DNA from: an uncultured Pluralibacter sp.
GTDB taxonomy: Bacteria; Pseudomonadota; Gammaproteobacteria; Enterobacterales; Enterobacteriaceae
Assembly (NCBI RefSeq): GCF_913775985.1
Contig: NZ_CAJYMB010000032.1
Coordinates: 59,749-123,748, forward strand
Length of the DNA: 64,000 nucleotides
Direction of reading: 5' to 3'
Position 1 is the first letter of the stretch. Each line of letters opens with the position of its first letter. This document shows, one piece after another, positions 1-11,131 of this stretch. Both the position numbers and the translations under genes were made by a program. The notes below the pieces were generated by a model. It searched no databases and was not told where the DNA came from. It was given only the letters and a program-made list of their open reading frames with translations.

Positions 1-115
1 GCGCGCGACCTTCAATCACCGGCTCGCCCCAGCCAACGATGCCTTCATCGGTTTCAATCTTCAGAAACATCCAGCGCGGGGGTAAACGATACGTCGTGAG
101 TTTGGTTATTTTCAT
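1..115 (-). CDS. dgoD: D-galactonate dehydratase, 5' end only (partial)
   Basis: Only the first 38 codons are in the window; the gene runs off the left edge. The translated N-terminus ([15 protein letters not shown], then [17 protein letters not shown]) matches the start of DgoD, an enolase-superfamily enzyme that dehydrates D-galactonate to 2-dehydro-3-deoxygalactonate. The ATG at 115-113 overlaps the TGA of dgoA (114-112), so the two are translationally coupled. The order dgoR-dgoK-dgoA-dgoD is the usual enterobacterial operon. The catalytic barrel is not visible here. Confidence 0.9.
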   Translation of the reverse strand, partial: MKITKLTTYRLPPRWMFLKIETDEGIVGWGEPVIEGRA

Positions 116-729
116 TGCACTGCCTCTCGGTACGCTTTCACAAATGCGGCAGCCTGCTGCGCGGTGCGCGTAACTGGCTGGCCTGCACGGTATAAATCAC
201 TGCCCAACCCGGCACCGGCGCAGCCGGCTTTCAGCCAGACGGCGAGGTTCTCCGGCGTTACGCCGCCGACGGCAAACACCGGAACATCGGCGGGAAGTAC
301 CGCTTTCAGCGCCTTGATGTAGTCCGGGCCAAAGGCCGAAGAGGGGAAGATTTTTAGCGCCTGCGCGCCGGCCTCCAGGGCTGCAAACGCTTCAGAGGCG
401 GTGGCGCAGCCCGCACAGACCGTCATGCCAGAAGATACCGCCCGGCGAATAACCTCCGGCTGGGTATTGGGCGTCACCACCAGCCGGCTGCCAATGCGCG
501 CCAGGCTATCAACGTGCGCCGGAGTGAGTACTGTTCCGGCGCCAATCAGCGCCCGATCGGCAAATGCGGCTACCGTTGCGGCAATGCTGGTTTCCCACTC
601 GGGAGAGTTGAGCGGAATTTCCACGGCATCAAATCCGGCGTCGAGGACGGCGGCAACGTGATCGTGAACCTCTTCGGGGGTGATGCCGCGTAAAATAGCG
701 ATCAGCGGAAGTTTAGTTGGCCACTGCAT
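112..729 (-). CDS. dgoA: 2-dehydro-3-deoxy-6-phosphogalactonate aldolase
   Basis: This 205-residue protein is a class I KDPG/KDPGal aldolase. It cleaves 2-dehydro-3-deoxy-6-phosphogalactonate to pyruvate and glyceraldehyde 3-phosphate, the last step of the De Ley-Doudoroff galactonate route. The TIM-barrel hallmarks are visible: LIAILRGI near the N-terminus, AVEIPLNSP around residue 40, GAGTVL around 65, and the Schiff-base region ALKIFPSS, whose lysine is near residue 127. [10 protein letters not shown] and [10 protein letters not shown] form the phosphate site. The length equals that of E. coli DgoA. Its start lies inside the end of dgoK (17-nt overlap) and its stop overlaps the dgoD start, as expected within one operon. 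Confidence 0.95.
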   Translation of the reverse strand: MQWPTKLPLIAILRGITPEEVHDHVAAVLDAGFDAVEIPLNSPEWETSIAATVAAFADRALIGAGTVLTPAHVDSLARIGSRLVVTPNTQPEVIRRAVSSGMTVCAGCATASEAFAALEAGAQALKIFPSSAFGPDYIKALKAVLPADVPVFAVGGVTPENLAVWLKAGCAGAGLGSDLYRAGQPVTRTAQQAAAFVKAYREAVQ

Positions 730-1591
730 AGGCGATGCTCCTTATACCTGCCTGGAATGCCGCATCGCCGGAAACCGCAGTGACAATGCGTCCTGCGGCG
801 CGGAGCGCCTGCTGGTAGCGCACCGCCAGTGAAGGTCCGGCAACGAGCGTAATGGCCTGCAGACCGGGGAAGCGGGCGCACATACTCGCCACTTCTGCAC
901 CAATCAGCAGACCAGAAAGAAATTCGCTCACCTGTTCGCGGGGCAGCGCACCCAGCACGTGGCGGGCGCGCACCTCAAAGAGCTGAGGAAGCAGCGTCAG
1001 GTCGTTAAGGCCTTTATCCAGCCCTGAAGCAAACGCCTGTGACGACGGCTGCTGTTCTGGCAGGCCAGCGCCAATCAGGGAGTAATGAAGCAGCAGGTGA
1101 TGCAGCTCACCGGTCAGCACGGTGCGAAAATCCAGGATCTGCTGCCTGTCGGCCTGTACCCATTTGCAGTGGGTGCCCGGCATGACGTACAGCTCGGCAG
1201 GGGCCAGTTCTTTTGCCCCAAGAAGCTGAGTCTCTTCACCGCGCATCACGTTGTTGTTATCTTCGCGAGAAACAGAAAGGCCGGGCACAATCCAGACGCC
1301 ATCATCGGCGGACGTCAGCTGCTGCCCGATGGCGGAAAAGGCAGCCGGTACCTCAAGGTAGGGCACGTTGATCCAGCCGACGTTGCTGCCGACCATCCCC
1401 GCCATCACGACGGGCGTAGCATCCTGCCGCCAGCCTTCGGTTATTTCAGCTAACACCGCCCGGGGAGATCTTCCATTGAGCCGGGTTACCCCCGCTTCGG
1501 ACTGCCGGCTATCCCGGCATTTATCGCCTTCATACAGCCAGGCGCGCAGGTTGGTCGATCCCCAGTCAATAGCGATGTAGCGTGATGTCAT
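713..1591 (-). CDS. dgoK: 2-dehydro-3-deoxygalactonokinase
   Basis: This 292-residue cytoplasmic kinase phosphorylates 2-dehydro-3-deoxygalactonate at the 6 position, giving the substrate of DgoA. The N-terminal IAIDWGSTNLRAWLY is the phosphate-1 loop of the sugar-kinase/actin-like ATPase fold. VMAGMVGSNVGW (around residue 62) and the acidic MPGTHCKWV (around 137) are DgoK-type motifs. The start overlaps the end of dgoR by 4 nt and the 3' end overlaps dgoA by 17 nt. Expression should follow DgoR and galactonate. The assignment rests on sequence resemblance and operon position. Confidence 0.94.
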   Translation of the reverse strand: MTSRYIAIDWGSTNLRAWLYEGDKCRDSRQSEAGVTRLNGRSPRAVLAEITEGWRQDATPVVMAGMVGSNVGWINVPYLEVPAAFSAIGQQLTSADDGVWIVPGLSVSREDNNNVMRGEETQLLGAKELAPAELYVMPGTHCKWVQADRQQILDFRTVLTGELHHLLLHYSLIGAGLPEQQPSSQAFASGLDKGLNDLTLLPQLFEVRARHVLGALPREQVSEFLSGLLIGAEVASMCARFPGLQAITLVAGPSLAVRYQQALRAAGRIVTAVSGDAAFQAGIRSIAYAVAN

Positions 1592-2277
1592 GTAATTTCC
1601 TTAAGCCTCTGTGTCGAGCTGGCGATCATGGTGAGCGCCGCCTGCTCTGCCGCATCGCTGTCCTGATGCCGGATGGCGTCAAACAGCGCCTTATGCTCCT
1701 GCAGGGTTTTGGGCATATTGGCCTCATCTCCCATCCAGGTTCGTTCAAACACCGCTCGCTGCAGTGAGCTGATAGCGACGCTTAATTGCTGCAATACCGG
1801 GTTATGCACCGAACCCAGAACCGCTTCGTGATAGCGGATATCAGCCTCGTTAAACGCGTCACGATCCTGATTGTTGGCAATCATGTCATTCAGCGCCGCC
1901 TCGATAAGCGCAAGGTCGCCGGACGTTGCCCGCTCGGCGGCCCAGCGGGCAATCGCGGGCTCTACCAGGTTACGCACTTCACTCATCGCGCTGATAAGCC
2001 GCGGGTCATAGTCATTTTCCAGCACCCACTGGAGCACCTCTGTATCGAGGTAGTTCCACTGATTGCGGGGCGTTACGAACGCGCCGCGATAGCGCTTCAT
2101 CTCTATCAGCCGCTTCGCCATCAGCGAGCGGTACACTTCGCGAATAATATTGCGCGACGTTTCAAACTCTTCGCACAGCTCCGCTTCTGCAGGTAGCGGG
2201 GAGCCGGGGATGTATTTGCCGCCAACAATTTGCTGGCCGAGCGTAATAACAATGCGGTCGGTTTTATTCAGGGTCAT
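1588..2277 (-). CDS. dgoR: GntR/FadR-family repressor of the galactonate operon
   Basis: This 229-residue regulator has an N-terminal winged helix-turn-helix (about residues 8-75, with LPAEAELCEEFETSRNIIREVYRSL as recognition region) and a C-terminal FCD ligand-binding domain with the metal and ligand histidine/aspartate pattern (ADIRYHEAVL near 150). DgoR represses dgoRKADT and is released by D-galactonate in E. coli. It is the first gene of the leftward operon and overlaps dgoK by 4 nt. The upstream interval holds several copies of a TGTAGTACA-like palindrome that probably serve as its operators. Confidence 0.95.
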   Translation of the reverse strand: MTLNKTDRIVITLGQQIVGGKYIPGSPLPAEAELCEEFETSRNIIREVYRSLMAKRLIEMKRYRGAFVTPRNQWNYLDTEVLQWVLENDYDPRLISAMSEVRNLVEPAIARWAAERATSGDLALIEAALNDMIANNQDRDAFNEADIRYHEAVLGSVHNPVLQQLSVAISSLQRAVFERTWMGDEANMPKTLQEHKALFDAIRHQDSDAAEQAALTMIASSTQRLKEIT

Positions 2278-2343
2278 GGAGAGTCCTTATGCTCTGTTTT
2301 TCTCTCCGCTACTTTACCGCGATTGTTTAATTCAGATGCAACA

Positions 2344-2418
2344 TTGCAGTACAGATGATGTTCACTGTTTGTTTCCAATGTCAGCAATGTAGTACAAACC
2401 ATTATTGTTGTACTACAA
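2344..2418. promoter_or_regulatory. Predicted DgoR operator cluster
   Basis: Three related palindrome-like sequences lie 70-140 nt upstream of dgoR: TTGCAGTACAG at 2344-2354, TGTAGTACAAA at 2388-2398 and TTGTTGTACTACAA at 2405-2418. They share the core GTACTAC/GTAGTAC. GntR/FadR proteins bind such short palindromes as dimers. The assignment to DgoR is inferred from position, repetition and family. Confidence 0.55.
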
Positions 2419-2449
2419 TTTAGATCACAAAAAGAACATCTCGCAGGCA

Positions 2450-2480
2450 AAAAAAAGCGCCGACCCGTCAGGGTCAGCGC
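2450..2480 (-). terminator. Rho-independent terminator of the 2.5-5.8 kb operon
   Basis: Read leftward, a GC-rich stem with arms at 2471-2480 and 2457-2466, one mismatch and a GTCA-type loop is followed by a run of at least seven U residues (2456-2450). It lies 22 nt past the stop codon of the DUF4056-type gene. Confidence 0.75.
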
Positions 2481-2501
2481 GAGAGGATGGGAAAGTGGGC
2501 G

Positions 2502-3632
2502 CTACCGGCTTTTTTCAGCGATATCGCTTTTTTTCGCGAAAGCCGCGAGCCGGGAGAAGCTCGCCGCGGTGTAATAGCTTTTTGGCGCCGGCAGGCGGGC
2601 CATGCGTTTGCCGGGCAATAGCTTCAGGGTCGCCAGGGAGTCGAGGCTGTAGTTTTCCCAGCGCTGCGGCAGGGAAAGCGGCAGCGGCGCAGCCTTCTCG
2701 CCCGGGACCGGCGTCGGGATGCGGGCATCGCTGACGTCGTAGTTACGGTGGAGCACCAGGTACTTTTCCGGCACCCGGCGCTGGCTGTTCCACCAGTGCC
2801 CGTCCAGCATATCGAACTGGAAGCGCGTCATCTGTGCCGGCTTCGCATCCAGTACTGTAAGCGCCTGCATTAACGCGTTGTCCATCGCCGCATCGTACAT
2901 CTCCAGGCTGGCGGTTTGCCCACTGCGGATCAGCGACACGGCGATGCGGGCGCCGAGCAGGTTAGAGTAGAGATCTTCTGGTGAAAACGCGGACACACCT
3001 TCAGAGAAGCCCGGAACGGATTCCCAGCCGTACCACTGGGCGATTTCGTGCCACGCGGCAAGCTGGAACGCCAGCCGGGCCGAAATCCAGGCGGCCAGCG
3101 TGTAGCGGTCGAGCGCATTGTCGGGCGGCGTGAAGGCGTTAAACACGATCCGGCGCTTCGCCAGCTCACTCTTCAGGCGCAGGGTAAATGCCTGTCCCAG
3201 TTTCGGCTGCAGGTGGCTGAAAATAAACAGCGTTAAGTCTGCGGTATCGCGCACGTGGGCGGTATCAATAAACCCGCCGCGGGCGGTATAGATAATGCCG
3301 TTGTTTTCACTGCCTATCCCGGCAAGGTTCGCCAGCCCCAGCAGCATATTGTCGTTATAGCGGTGGTGGCCAAGACCATCGACAGTAATCACGTTATCCA
3401 GCTCGTAAAACGGCACCGGAATATTGAGCAGTTCAGCCTTGAGATCGTAGCCAAACGCGCAGCAGGGCCGCAGGCCTTTGGGCTGCGGCAGCGGCGGCGT
3501 GGTGGGCCACGCGGTATCGTAGATTCGCTCCAGATCGTCTTTAAGCTGCAGCGACACGGGCAGCGCCGCCTGCGCCACCGTGCCCACGCCTAACAGCAAT
3601 AATCCTGCCAGCAGGGCTTTCCCTTTCCTCAA
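2502..3632 (-). CDS. Secreted DUF4056-type protein of unknown function
   Basis: This 376-residue protein has a clear Sec signal peptide (basic MRKGK, hydrophobic LLAGLLLLGVGTVA, cleavage near AQA-AL, residue 22). The mature part carries GIIYT (112-116), GFIDTAH (120-126), an HE pair (195-196) in AAWHEIAQWYGWESVPGFSEG, and FSPEDLYSNLLG (216-227). A paired Cys-Cys sits at 57-58. I believe this is the family Pfam calls DUF4056; no biochemical function is known to me. The conserved His, His-Glu and Glu-Asp pattern would suit an enzyme, but that is inference. It is the last gene of a coupled three-gene operon, with its ATG overlapping the stop of the barrel gene by 4 nt. A related but leaderless protein is encoded at 32769-33452. 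Confidence 0.7.
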   Translation of the reverse strand: MRKGKALLAGLLLLGVGTVAQAALPVSLQLKDDLERIYDTAWPTTPPLPQPKGLRPCCAFGYDLKAELLNIPVPFYELDNVITVDGLGHHRYNDNMLLGLANLAGIGSENNGIIYTARGGFIDTAHVRDTADLTLFIFSHLQPKLGQAFTLRLKSELAKRRIVFNAFTPPDNALDRYTLAAWISARLAFQLAAWHEIAQWYGWESVPGFSEGVSAFSPEDLYSNLLGARIAVSLIRSGQTASLEMYDAAMDNALMQALTVLDAKPAQMTRFQFDMLDGHWWNSQRRVPEKYLVLHRNYDVSDARIPTPVPGEKAAPLPLSLPQRWENYSLDSLATLKLLPGKRMARLPAPKSYYTAASFSRLAAFAKKSDIAEKSR

Positions 3633-4771
3633 AATGCTTCTCCTACCTGAAAATAAAATCCGCTACTGCCTTTACCGACGCCGTAGTCCAGCCGGACATT
3701 CATCCGCGGCTTAAACTCAAAGCGATATCCCACGCCCGCAGAGGGCAAAATCCGCCGGTTATCTAACTCACGGACGGCGGGAGCCATTGTACCCGCGCCC
3801 AGCCACGCAACAACACCGTGTCGCCAGGCCAGCTTGCGGCGATACTCCAGCTGGCCGCTGACCACATTTCTATCACGATAGCGCCCTTCATAATAGCCGC
3901 GCATGCGCTGATTGCTGCCGAGCAGCGGCAGCATATTCCACGGCACGTGGCCCTGGGTGAAATCACCGTTAACTTCCCACGCCAGCACGCTTTTCTGGCT
4001 CAGCGGATGATAGCGGCTGGCATGCAGAGACCAGGCATCAAATCGTGTGTCGCTGCCAATTTTCGGAGAATACCTTGTATAGCGAATATTTGCCGTCTGC
4101 CCGGTGCGGGGATTGGGCACAAAATCGCGATCGTCCCAGCTCAGCGCCACGCTCAGGCCAGAGCTTAGCACCGAGGCACCGCCGGGCGCGTTCTCTATTC
4201 GCCGTGGATCGCCGTGCCTGATATGCGCGGCATCCAGCACCGACAGCGCGCTACCCACGCCAATATAGGCGCTTTCCGCCAGCCGGCGATAGATCATTGG
4301 CCGCACGTCCAGCGCTTTTGAGGTGTACTTTTGCTTATCGTGATTGTGCTCGCCCGCAGAAAAGCCGCGGCCCCAGTAGTAGGTTGGCGTATTGCGAATA
4401 TCGCCATCGAGAAAGAAACGCCAGCGATCGTCGGCGAAAAAAGCATAGTTATTAAAATTAAGTCCAAATGCGCCGGTCGCACTGGCGTAGCCGCTGAGCG
4501 ACAGCGTTGAGTTCTGGCTTACAGTATCTTTTTTATCGGGACGGTACATGCCTACGGCAGCCACACCGACGCCGATGCCCAGCTCCGGCGTATAAAACGG
4601 GCCGGGCATTACGCCCCAGTCGATGCCTTTCGCGGCATCAAAACCACTGCCGGCACCCAGCGGCGCCAGCCAGCGATCGATACTGTTTCGGTCAGGCAAT
4701 ACCGACTGCGCCGACGCGGGAAAAGCGGCTATCCCCAGCGCGCCGAGCAGCGCGCACGTCAGCCGGCGCAT
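3629..4771 (-). CDS. BamA/TamA-like outer-membrane barrel protein without POTRA domains
   Basis: The 380-residue product begins with a signal peptide (MRRLTCALLGALGIAAFPASAQS, cleavage near residue 21). It continues with alternating amphipathic strands and ends in phenylalanine (QVGEAF), the usual outer-membrane-barrel C-terminus. The motif LLGSNQRMRGYYEGRYRDRN (about residues 284-303) resembles the conserved RGY/F motif of the Omp85 family, so I call it a surface-antigen D15 domain. About 60 residues precede the first strands, too few for a POTRA domain, so it is more like a stand-alone barrel than a BamA or TamA. It shares one base with the stop of the upstream gene (TGATG) and overlaps the downstream gene by 4 nt. 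The substrate is unknown. Confidence 0.75.
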   Translation of the reverse strand: MRRLTCALLGALGIAAFPASAQSVLPDRNSIDRWLAPLGAGSGFDAAKGIDWGVMPGPFYTPELGIGVGVAAVGMYRPDKKDTVSQNSTLSLSGYASATGAFGLNFNNYAFFADDRWRFFLDGDIRNTPTYYWGRGFSAGEHNHDKQKYTSKALDVRPMIYRRLAESAYIGVGSALSVLDAAHIRHGDPRRIENAPGGASVLSSGLSVALSWDDRDFVPNPRTGQTANIRYTRYSPKIGSDTRFDAWSLHASRYHPLSQKSVLAWEVNGDFTQGHVPWNMLPLLGSNQRMRGYYEGRYRDRNVVSGQLEYRRKLAWRHGVVAWLGAGTMAPAVRELDNRRILPSAGVGYRFEFKPRMNVRLDYGVGKGSSGFYFQVGEAF

Positions 4772-5766
4772 CAGAAGCGATACTCACCCGAGACGAAAAA
4801 GCTGTTCCGCGCGGCAAAGCCCACTTCGGAAGTGATATTAATATTGCGCGTCAGCGCATATTGCGCCCCCACCAGCACGTTCCACGGCGAGGTCAGGTGC
4901 TGCTTAACATCAAAGCGGCCGCGCCCGCTTTTATTCGCCATATTAACCATCTGATCGAGATCGGCCGAAGGCATATGCAGGTCGCTGAGCTTGCCTTTAA
5001 ACTCCTGCTGCACGTCCTGATACATGGTGCCGACCCACACGTTCAGCTTGCCGTCAGGCATGTGAAGCGTGTCCATCCCGGGGGTGGTAAAGCTGTATCC
5101 TACGCGCGGCGACAGCGTAAAAGCGTTGATACTACCGTCGAGAATATCAAAGCGCGTCTCGGTGTAGTTCGCATCTACTGACGTGAACCAGTTGTCGTAG
5201 CCGCCGACCAGCGTGGTCCCGACGCCGTAAGTGGTGCCTTTAAAATCGAGCTGGAACTTCATGTTTTGCAGACTAGGCGGGTACATCGTTTTGCCTAACG
5301 CATCGATACCGACGCCGATATTGGAAACGGAATGGCCTTTGGTATGGCCAACCAGCCCGTAAATATCCATAAAGGGAAATAGCCAGGTATCCAGCTTCAG
5401 GGTTTCTGTTTTGCTTCTTTCACGAGTGTGGCCAACGTCAATTTTAAAGAGGTTGTCCAGCGGGAGCGAACCGAGCGCCAGTCCATTGAATTTGATGCTG
5501 TTAACATTTAAATTCTGGCGAATATTCATGTAGTTGATGCTAACACCGAACGGCTCCGGCAGATCGTAGCCTCGCGCGCGCGCCTCATCGCCAAAAAACG
5601 GCAGGATCGACGACGAATCCGACTTTATATCGGATGATTCGGTTTTTTTAATAGCGGGATCGCTTTGCGGCGCAGACGCCGGAGAAGCAGTTGAAGTTTC
5701 AGACGCCCATGACGGAAGGCCGACGCAAAGCAGACTCAAAAGCGCGGTGCACAAGGAGTTATTCAT
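4771..5766 (-). CDS. Putative outer-membrane beta-barrel protein, unknown function
   Basis: I place the start at the ATG at 5766-5764. It gives a good signal peptide (MNNSLCTALLSLLCVGLPSWAS) and a 331-residue product. An upstream in-frame GTG at 5829 would add 21 residues before the signal peptide and looks less likely, although neither start has a strong Shine-Dalgarno. After a Ser/Thr/Ala-rich linker (about 20-55) the protein is rich in short alternating strands and Gly/aromatic residues and ends GEYRF, an outer-membrane C-terminal signature. I do not recognise the family with confidence. It is the first gene of a three-gene operon with a barrel protein and a DUF4056-type protein, so a shared envelope function is likely. 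Confidence 0.65.
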   Translation of the reverse strand: MNNSLCTALLSLLCVGLPSWASETSTASPASAPQSDPAIKKTESSDIKSDSSSILPFFGDEARARGYDLPEPFGVSINYMNIRQNLNVNSIKFNGLALGSLPLDNLFKIDVGHTRERSKTETLKLDTWLFPFMDIYGLVGHTKGHSVSNIGVGIDALGKTMYPPSLQNMKFQLDFKGTTYGVGTTLVGGYDNWFTSVDANYTETRFDILDGSINAFTLSPRVGYSFTTPGMDTLHMPDGKLNVWVGTMYQDVQQEFKGKLSDLHMPSADLDQMVNMANKSGRGRFDVKQHLTSPWNVLVGAQYALTRNINITSEVGFAARNSFFVSGEYRF

Positions 5767-5952
5767 AGTTAATAAGCGTGTTTGGCAAGGAAGCTGGTAA
5801 ACGGGAAGACTAAGCTTACGTAAATCCACTTACTTTATGCGTGTATATCCATGCGCTTTAACATTAAATAACAAATTAATGCACCATTGCGGGGCGTTTT
5901 ATGGCAGTGGCGGCGGCCGAGCGCCCGGAATACCGGACGCTGTAGGCGCTAA

Positions 5953-6765
5953 TCAGGAGAGAACAAATTTTTCAATGGCGTAGGCAACACCGTCTTCAAG
6001 GTTAGATTTTGTGACAAAGTTGGCCGCCGCTTTTACCGACGGGATCGCATTGTCCATCGCCGCGCCAATACCAGCATACTGCAGCATGGCTATATCATTT
6101 TCCTGATCCCCAAGCGCCATCACCTCTTCCGGCTTGATACCCAGCGTATCGGCCAGCGACTTCACGCCGGTGCCTTTGTTGACGCGCTTGTCGAGGATTT
6201 CAAGGAAGTACGGCGAGCTTTTCATCACCGTGTATTTCTCACGAACGCTTGCCGGGATGCGGGTAATCGCGTCATCGAGGATGGCGGGCTCGTCAATCAT
6301 CATCACTTTCAGCAGCTGAATGTCCTTATCCATTTTTTCAGCTTCGCAGAACACCAGTGGAATGGTGGCAACGTAGGATTCGTGCACCGTGTAGTAGCTG
6401 ATGTCGCGGTTGGCGGTGTAGAGAGTGTGGCGATCCAGAGCGTGAAAGTGGGAGCCGACTTCGCGGGACAGCTGCTCAAGATAGCGATAGTCGTCATAGC
6501 TGAGCGTGGTCTGCGCGACGGTGCTGGCGTCGCCCGCGTTCTGCACCAGCGCGCCGTTGTAGGTGATGCAGTAATCACCCGGGCGGTTCATATCCAGCTC
6601 TTCCAGATATTTGTGCACACCGGCATAGGGCCGGCCGGTGGTGAGCACAACTTTGACGCCGCGCTCGCGTGCCGCGCTAATGGCCTGCTTAACCGCCGGA
6701 GATATAGTGTGGTCCGGCAGCAGCAACGTCCCGTCCATGTCGATTGCAATGAGTTTAATAGCCAT
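5953..6765 (-). CDS. yidA: HAD-superfamily sugar phosphatase YidA
   Basis: This 270-residue protein is a Cof-type (HAD-IIB) phosphatase. Motif I is IAIDMDGTLL (Asp 9 and 11), motif II is VLTTGRP with Thr near 42, motif III includes the lysine around 196 (NKGTGVKSL), and motif IV is ALGDQENDIAML (Asp about 219-223). The cap domain lies between motifs II and III. E. coli YidA hydrolyses sugar phosphates such as erythrose 4-phosphate and has the same length. It sits alone between the envelope operon and yidB, transcribed leftward, with a possible weak hairpin at 5920-5941 beyond its stop. Confidence 0.95.
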   Translation of the reverse strand: MAIKLIAIDMDGTLLLPDHTISPAVKQAISAARERGVKVVLTTGRPYAGVHKYLEELDMNRPGDYCITYNGALVQNAGDASTVAQTTLSYDDYRYLEQLSREVGSHFHALDRHTLYTANRDISYYTVHESYVATIPLVFCEAEKMDKDIQLLKVMMIDEPAILDDAITRIPASVREKYTVMKSSPYFLEILDKRVNKGTGVKSLADTLGIKPEEVMALGDQENDIAMLQYAGIGAAMDNAIPSVKAAANFVTKSNLEDGVAYAIEKFVLS

Positions 6766-6891
6766 AGGATCCCCAAGATGAGTGAGTTCTTACTCATGCT
6801 AACGCGATTTAGCTCAAAAAACAGCAGCGATATGGGGTTTAAACGGGGAGCAAAAAAACGCGAGGCTTCATCATTTGGCGCGGGAATTTCA

Positions 6892-6916
6892 GGCAGAGGG
6901 CGCGCGCCTCTCTGCC
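6892..6916 (-). terminator. GC-rich hairpin after yidB
   Basis: A near-perfect inverted repeat (arms beginning GGCAGAG, ending CTCTGCC, one bulged base) lies 13 nt past the yidB stop. There is no clear U-run on the leftward side, so it may be a transcript-end stabiliser or a factor-assisted terminator instead of a classic intrinsic one. Confidence 0.4.
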
Positions 6917-6928
6917 CGACAGGCAAGA

Positions 6929-7324
6929 TTAGCTAAACAGCTTACCTTTCAGCAAATTCATGCCGGCAGACAGCAGATCGTTGCCGGAATCTGCGGTGAC
7001 TTCGCCGTGCGGGGACAGCGCATCAATCACTTTCGGCAGATATTCCGCCAGCATGCCGGAGGCTGCCGCAGTATCAATCCCGAGCTTCGCGCCGAGGTTG
7101 GCAACAGCCGGGCTGCCGAGCGCGGCAATAACCTGCTCGCCGCTGATCAGATGGTTCGTGGCATCGTTGGCAAGCCAGGATTCCACTACGTCGTGAAGAC
7201 CGCCGCTGCGCAGTTTTTCCAGCAGCGCCTGAACGCCGCCCTGTTCGTTAACCCAGCTGAGGATCGCCTGGTATTTACCTGCGTCGCCGCCCAGCATGCC
7301 AGCAACCTGATCGAAAAGACCCAT
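6929..7324 (-). CDS. yidB: Conserved YidB-family protein (DUF937)
   Basis: The start at 7324 (MGLFDQVAGMLGG) has an AGGAG Shine-Dalgarno six bases upstream and gives 131 residues, the family's usual size; an upstream in-frame extension lacks such a site. The protein is Ala/Gly/Leu-rich with predicted helices and the repeat-like GVQALLEKLRSGGL and GEVTADSGNDLLSAGM, typical of DUF937 (YidB). Its biochemical function is unknown. It lies directly downstream of gyrB in the same direction. A strong GC hairpin at 6892-6916 lies just past its stop and may terminate it. Confidence 0.9.
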   Translation of the reverse strand: MGLFDQVAGMLGGDAGKYQAILSWVNEQGGVQALLEKLRSGGLHDVVESWLANDATNHLISGEQVIAALGSPAVANLGAKLGIDTAAASGMLAEYLPKVIDALSPHGEVTADSGNDLLSAGMNLLKGKLFS

Positions 7325-7379
7325 ATAAACTCTCCTGGTTTTGTTGCAGCCAAAATACTTCATAACTGTAGCACTGGCT

Positions 7380-7408
7380 AAAAAAAAGCCGCATCTGAAA
7401 ATGCGGCT
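7380..7408 (-). terminator. Rho-independent terminator of gyrB
   Basis: An 8-bp stem AGCCGCAT/ATGCGGCT with a six-base loop (7387-7408) is followed, reading leftward, by U residues over 7386-7380. It starts 18 nt past the gyrB stop and separates gyrB from yidB. Confidence 0.85.
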
Positions 7409-7425
7409 GTTGGTTTTCGTAATAC

Positions 7426-10943
<3,518 letters not shown>

Positions 10944-11131
10944 GGTTTAGTCATATCCAGGGCGTGATCGGCGAGTTTAATCTGGATACGGCCAGCAGAA
11001 CGTAGCGACGTTCACGGGAATTGCCCGCAGCGCTCGCACTCCGGGCCGTCCCGCAGGACGTCCAACATACTGCGCGTTGTGTGCGAGCACCGCCCGGAAC
11101 CAGAATAACAAGTAGGATAGCCCGCTATTTT
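10944..11131. other. Extended dnaN-recF spacer with inverted repeats
   Basis: This 188-nt stretch has no gene I can support. It is GC-rich in the middle and carries inverted repeats: GCTCGCAC (11032-11039) with GTGCGAGC (11081-11088), and inside that a CGTCC/GGACG hairpin around 11047-11060. A CGGGAATTGCCCG hairpin lies nearby. In E. coli dnaN and recF are nearly contiguous, so this is an insertion or a divergent regulatory spacer. Confidence 0.6.
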
